Below are positions 5,919 to 9,409 of a stretch of 9,409 nucleotides of DNA, one piece after another. The notes beneath the pieces were generated by a model. It ran no database searches, had not been told where the DNA came from, and saw nothing but the letters and a program-made list of their open reading frames with translations. The position numbers and the translations under genes are program-made. The stretch is from Candidatus Zixiibacteriota bacterium (lineage in GTDB: Bacteria > Zixibacteria > MSB-5A5 > GN15 > JAAZOE01): NCBI GenBank assembly GCA_030588275.1, contig JAUUYJ010000080.1:1-9409 (forward strand), written 5' to 3'. Position 1 is the stretch's first letter, and each line of letters opens with the position of its first letter.

Positions 5919-7133
5919 CTACTCCTGCTGTAAGGCAACAATCGGATCAAGCTTAGACGCTTTGGCCGCCGGATAAAGGCCAAAAACAACGCCAACACCG
6001 GTTGAGGTTATCAACCCGGCTGAGATTGCAAATACCGAGGGTGAAACTGATAAGGATATTTGCCCACCAAGAATTACTGCTAAAGCAATTCCGATACCGG
6101 TTCCGACGATCCCTCCCCCCAAAGATAAAAGCAACGATTCAAATAAAAACTGCCACAATATATTTTTCCGCCTGGCTCCAATAGCCTTGCGAATCCCAAT
6201 TTCACGAGTTCGCTCGCTAACCGAAACCAGCATAATATTCATAATAACGACACCACCGACAACAAGGGCTATGGATGATATCCCGATCAGAACAAAGCGC
6301 ATCGCCCGCGTCAAATTATCCACAAAGGCCAACAGATTGTCAGCCGTCAACATCGAAAAGTCGTCGTCATCCTTGTAACTAACCCCCCGCCGTGCCCGTA
6401 AGATAGCTCGAACCTGATCCTGAGTATCCTCTATACCGGCAATCGTTGACGACTTAATCATCAGGTCAAGGGAGCGCCCGGTTCTGCCATACAGTTTGGC
6501 ATAGGCGGTCAAAGGCATCATCGCAAAGAGGTCCTGATTGTTTCCCAAAAATGATCCACGTTCTTTGGCAATGCCAACAATAGTGAAGCGACTCCCCTTA
6601 ATCTTGATAACCTTCCCCATTGGGTCTTTGCCATCAAATAGCTCCTCGACAATCGTCGGTCCGACGATGACGATTCGATTGTTGTGATCATATTCCAGTT
6701 TGGTAAAACTGCGCCCCTCACCAATCTCAAAATCTACGATATCAATAAGATTTGCCGTTGCCCCCAGAATCGGTACATTATTGAGCCCCTTGTTGCCCCG
6801 TTTGACTTTGCCGAAATTGTACGCCCGAGCCGCCACTTTTTCACAATCGCGACAACCATTCTCCAAAGCGCGACGATCCTCCATCGTCAGATCTTTTCTC
6901 TTAAGCGCCTTAAGATAAGCCTCCTCGGAAGTGATAATCCCCATTTTGGTTACGACAAAAGTTGCCGGACCGAGCTTGTTAACCTGATCGGCAAAGCTGT
7001 TCATCAACCCTTCAAGCGCAGAGATGATAGTAATCATAGAGGTTACGCCGATTACAACACCAAGGAGAGTTAATGATGAGCGCAACCGATTAGCCCAGAC
7101 TGCTGATACTGCTATTTTTGCCGCTTCGTACAT
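5919..7133 (-). CDS. MacB/LolC-type ABC transporter permease (first of two)
   Basis: This 404-residue paralogue of the following gene has the same fold: TM1 near 18-42, a periplasmic MacB_PCD domain about 45-275, and FtsX-domain helices near 277-305, 330-358 and 366-390. The coupling segment ERTREIGIRKAIGARR (307-322) is intact. It differs from its partner in the periplasmic domain, where it has a CRDC pair (Cys94 and Cys97) that could form a disulfide; the partner has single cysteines instead. Two non-identical permeases beside one ATPase suggest a heterodimer, as in LolCDE, rather than the homodimer of MacB. It starts 20 nt after the ATPase gene with a weak ribosome site (AGAGATC), and its stop is TAG. 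Confidence 0.92.
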   Translation of the reverse strand: MYEAAKIAVSAVWANRLRSSLTLLGVVIGVTSMITIISALEGLMNSFADQVNKLGPATFVVTKMGIITSEEAYLKALKRKDLTMEDRRALENGCRDCEKVAARAYNFGKVKRGNKGLNNVPILGATANLIDIVDFEIGEGRSFTKLEYDHNNRIVIVGPTIVEELFDGKDPMGKVIKIKGSRFTIVGIAKERGSFLGNNQDLFAMMPLTAYAKLYGRTGRSLDLMIKSSTIAGIEDTQDQVRAILRARRGVSYKDDDDFSMLTADNLLAFVDNLTRAMRFVLIGISSIALVVGGVVIMNIMLVSVSERTREIGIRKAIGARRKNILWQFLFESLLLSLGGGIVGTGIGIALAVILGGQISLSVSPSVFAISAGLITSTGVGVVFGLYPAAKASKLDPIVALQQE

Positions 7134-7153
7134 GATCTCTGTTACGTCAGGCC

Positions 7154-7843
7154 TTAGCTGGCCTTACGATATTCATCCCTTTCAACCTGACCATCAAGAA
7201 TATGAAGGATACGATCGGCATGTCTGGCAATTTCCAATTCATGCGTAACAACAATAATAGTGTTACCCTGTTTATGCAAATCGGAGATTAACTTCATAAT
7301 CTCTTTACCGGTTGTCGAATCAAGATTTCCGGTCGGTTCGTCCGCTAATATAATAGAAGGATTATTGACCAAAGCTCGTGCCACCGCCACTCTCTGCCTC
7401 TGACCACCAGAAAGTTCATTCGGCTTGTGATTCATCCGATCACCAAGCCCAACCGTTTCCATCGCCTTGCGGGCCATCCGGTCCCGTTCCTCACGACTGG
7501 TCCCATTATATATCAAAGGCAATTCTACATTGTGTAGCGAAGTAGCGCGTGGTAACAGGTTAAACGTCTGAAAAACAAACCCAATCTCCTGATTGCGAAT
7601 CCGTGCCAGTTGGTCATCATTCATCTCAGCCACTGGTTGATCGTTAAGCCAGTAGGCACCTTGGGAGGGAGTATCAAGGCATCCAATAAGATTCATAAGG
7701 GTAGATTTCCCTGAGCCAGACGGTCCCATAATCGCTACATACTCACCCTTTTCAATAGTAACATTGACACCCCGCAACGCCTGTACCTTCTCTTCACCCA
7801 TGATGTATGTCTTCCACAGATTTTCGACTCTAATCAAACTCAT
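7154..7843 (-). CDS. ABC transporter ATPase of the MacB/LolD type
   Basis: The 229-residue cytoplasmic ATPase is full length for the LolD/MacB nucleotide-binding subfamily. All motifs are intact: Walker A GPSGSGKST (40-48), Q-loop Gln92 in FVFQTFNLLP, signature LSGGQRQR (144-151), Walker B IILADE (164-169) with catalytic Glu169, and switch His201 in VTHE. The pattern FQTFNLLPRATSLHNVELPL is characteristic of this subfamily. It should dimerise and power the two permeases encoded next. In MacB the ATPase is fused to the permease, while here it is separate. It begins 2 nt after the adaptor gene's stop, with AAGGA 9 nt before the ATG, so the genes are tightly coupled. Confidence 0.95.
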   Translation of the reverse strand: MSLIRVENLWKTYIMGEEKVQALRGVNVTIEKGEYVAIMGPSGSGKSTLMNLIGCLDTPSQGAYWLNDQPVAEMNDDQLARIRNQEIGFVFQTFNLLPRATSLHNVELPLIYNGTSREERDRMARKAMETVGLGDRMNHKPNELSGGQRQRVAVARALVNNPSIILADEPTGNLDSTTGKEIMKLISDLHKQGNTIIVVTHELEIARHADRILHILDGQVERDEYRKAS

Positions 7844-7845
7844 GG

Positions 7846-9162
7846 CTAATTGTCCTTCTTTTTCACGATGTTATCAACCTCGACTTTGTCGCCATCTTTG
7901 ATTGATCGCAGGGTCCGGAAACTTCCAGTAATCACTTCATCACCCGCGGCGAGACCAGTGATGATCTCAAAATTTTTCTGATCGGCGATCCCAGTCACAA
8001 CTTCGGCAAATTCAGCCTTGCCGTCCCGCACAATAAATACACCCTTTTTCTCAACCTTTTCCGACTCTTCCGTTTCAACTTCAGTCTCGCCTTGATCGTC
8101 AGTCGTCGATGCCACTGCCTCACTAACACCTGAACTGCTTTCTTCAGATTGGCCGGGCAATGAATCGGGATCAAAGGAACGCATCACCAAAGCCTGAATC
8201 GGTATCGTCAGTACGTCGTTATGCTCGGTCGTCGTGATATCAACCGTAGCTGACATGCCGGGGCGAACCCGCTGATTCAGATCCAGCAAGGCCACCTTCA
8301 CCTTAAAATTGGTTGACTGACTATTACTTCCAGCGCCGGTAGTCAAAGCGGTATTTCCGACTTCAACAACTTCACCGGCAAAAACGCTGTCGGGAAAGGC
8401 ATCAATTTCGACTTTGGCGATCTGTCCCGGTAACAAATTGGCGATATCGGTTTCGTCTATTTCAACTTCAACTTCAAACTCCGACAGATCAGAGATAACC
8501 AGAAGGGTCCGTCCCTGACTATAAGGAGTCTGCGCCTGAACAATCTCCCCCACCTCAGCATCAAGAAGGGTTACGATTCCGTCCATAGCGGCGCGAATCG
8601 TCGTTTTATTAAGATTATCGCGAGCCTTTTCGACGCGCGACACAGCGGCGTAATTCTGTTGAATCAAAGCCCGATGATTAGCTTGTTGCTTCAGGAAAGC
8701 ATACTTGGCATCCTTAAACTCACGTTCGGAGGTTAGCTTCTTGGCGTAAAGCTCCTCTTGCCGGTCAAAATCATCCTTGTACTGGTCAAGAAGAATCTGC
8801 GAACCATCAACCCGTGCCTCGAATTCATTGGCCGAGTAAAGATATGAATCCATATCTTTCTTCAACTGTAATGAATCGAGTTGAACAAGGATCTGATCAC
8901 GAGTCACATAATCACCCTCTTTAATCGGAAGGTTGATAATCTCTGCGCTAACTTCGGAGGTCACCTTAACGCGCGTTTTGGGTTGAATCCGCCCGGACCC
9001 GGAGACCACCGAAATTACATCTTCGGTTACCGCCCGCCGAGTCGTCACCGACACCGAATTGGTGTTCGATTGCATCAGGTTGGCCGTCACTAAAATACCG
9101 CCAACAACTACAACGCCACCAATTATCAACCACTTTTTCTTTGCACTCATTTTCTTTGCCAT
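7846..9162 (-). CDS. Periplasmic adaptor (membrane fusion) protein, MacA/HlyD type
   Basis: This 438-residue protein links the inner-membrane transporter to the outer-membrane channel. A Lys-rich N-terminus and one hydrophobic segment (about 11-29) anchor it in the inner membrane. Then come a first lipoyl half (about 55-97), a helical hairpin (about 98-186) that contacts TolC, the second lipoyl half (TTIRAAMDGIVT, about 187-198), a beta-barrel with VRPGMSATVDI (about 299-309) and a membrane-proximal domain at the end. Between the last two is an odd Ser/Glu/Asp-rich stretch (about 333-372), probably disordered. Start choice: AGGAG lies 7 nt before the ATG at 9162 but only 1 nt before the ATG at 9168, so 9162 is preferred; the longer form would add only Met-Ala. 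The stop is TAG. Confidence 0.93.
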   Translation of the reverse strand: MAKKMSAKKKWLIIGGVVVVGGILVTANLMQSNTNSVSVTTRRAVTEDVISVVSGSGRIQPKTRVKVTSEVSAEIINLPIKEGDYVTRDQILVQLDSLQLKKDMDSYLYSANEFEARVDGSQILLDQYKDDFDRQEELYAKKLTSEREFKDAKYAFLKQQANHRALIQQNYAAVSRVEKARDNLNKTTIRAAMDGIVTLLDAEVGEIVQAQTPYSQGRTLLVISDLSEFEVEVEIDETDIANLLPGQIAKVEIDAFPDSVFAGEVVEVGNTALTTGAGSNSQSTNFKVKVALLDLNQRVRPGMSATVDITTTEHNDVLTIPIQALVMRSFDPDSLPGQSEESSSGVSEAVASTTDDQGETEVETEESEKVEKKGVFIVRDGKAEFAEVVTGIADQKNFEIITGLAAGDEVITGSFRTLRSIKDGDKVEVDNIVKKKDN

Positions 9163-9169
9163 TGCCATA

Positions 9170-9174
9170 CTCCT
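9170..9174 (-). promoter_or_regulatory. Shine-Dalgarno deciding the adaptor start
   Basis: AGGAG on the minus strand lies 7 nt from the ATG at 9162 and 1 nt from the ATG at 9168. Only the former spacing is normal. Confidence 0.6.
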
Positions 9175-9191
9175 ACCACACTATCTTAAAA

Positions 9192-9409
9192 TTAATACTC
9201 ACCCATCGCTTTTTTTAACTGAGCCAATGCCAGATTGTAATCAAACTCAGATTTCACCTTATTGAAGCTTGCTTCCTTTAGACTAACTTGTGCATCAAGT
9301 AGTTCCCACAATGCGGCGGCACCCAGATTATACTTGGCCTGCACCAACTCCATATCTTCGCTGGCGGCTGACTCAGTTTCGGTTGTAACACTAATTGTTT
9401 CCTCCGCCA
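9192..9409 (-). CDS. TolC-family outer-membrane efflux protein (C-terminal end, partial)
   Basis: The last 71 residues of a gene that starts beyond the right edge, ending in TAA at 9192-9194. The reading AKYNLGAAALWELLDAQVSL, then a helix ending NLALAQLKKAMGEY, is the usual end of outer-membrane factor proteins: Y-x-x-G-x-x-x-x-x-x-LLDAQ followed by a helix with YNLALAxLxxAxG. This forms part of the periplasmic alpha-barrel. The protein would trimerise in the outer membrane as the exit duct for the adaptor and permeases encoded next, 29 nt downstream. The operon promoter must lie beyond the window. Confidence 0.9.
   Translation of the reverse strand, partial: AEETISVTTETESAASEDMELVQAKYNLGAAALWELLDAQVSLKEASFNKVKSEFDYNLALAQLKKAMGEY

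Noticed and set aside
6684..7073. 129-codon rightward frame inside the first permease gene
   Set aside because: It is an antisense shadow of a clear MacB-type permease.
1..9409. CRISPR arrays, tRNA or rRNA genes, insertion sequences, phage genes
   Set aside because: I saw no regularly spaced repeats, tRNA-like cloverleaf, transposase motifs or terminal inverted repeats.

Overview
The window reads as part of a Gram-negative, diderm bacterial chromosome of moderate GC. Several proteins carry signal peptides, there is an outer-membrane TolC-type channel, and there are two GWxTD-domain proteins. As far as I know that domain is typical of Zixibacteria, other FCB-group candidate phyla and Acidobacteria. 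A Zixibacteria-like host is my best guess, but no marker gene here proves it.

Left part (1-1790). The first 74 bases hold the start of a leftward gene encoding a signal peptide. A divergent intergenic region follows, with a strong-looking rightward promoter (TTGACA, 16 bp, TAGATT) and a 19-bp palindrome just downstream of it. Two rightward genes come next, each with its own terminator: an exported DUF1573 protein (434-1174) and a HesB/IscA-like iron-sulfur protein (1377-1733). Each is interrupted by one in-frame TGA, and in both the TGA sits where the family has its conserved cysteine: the first Cys of the DUF1573 CGCT motif, and the CSG cysteine of IscA. Reading TGA as selenocysteine restores a full-length family member in both cases. 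Each TGA is followed by two back-to-back hairpins that are candidate bacterial SECIS elements. No gene in the window ends in TGA, and UGA is not used as a sense codon elsewhere. This pair of neighbouring candidate selenoprotein genes is the main discovery here. The HesB-like selenoprotein is a described type; I do not know of a described DUF1573 selenoprotein.

Right part (1825-9409). All genes here are leftward and tightly packed, so they look like one operon. In transcription order it encodes the C-terminal end of a TolC-family outer-membrane channel, a HlyD/MacA-type periplasmic adaptor, a MacB/LolD-type ATPase, two paralogous MacB-type permeases, and two secreted GWxTD-domain proteins. The first five would form a tripartite export machine across both membranes. 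It differs from classical MacAB-TolC because the ATPase is a separate protein and there are two different permeases, as in LolCDE. The GWxTD proteins are linked to it only by position. A symmetric A-stem-T hairpin at 1761-1789 can terminate both the HesB-like gene and this converging operon.
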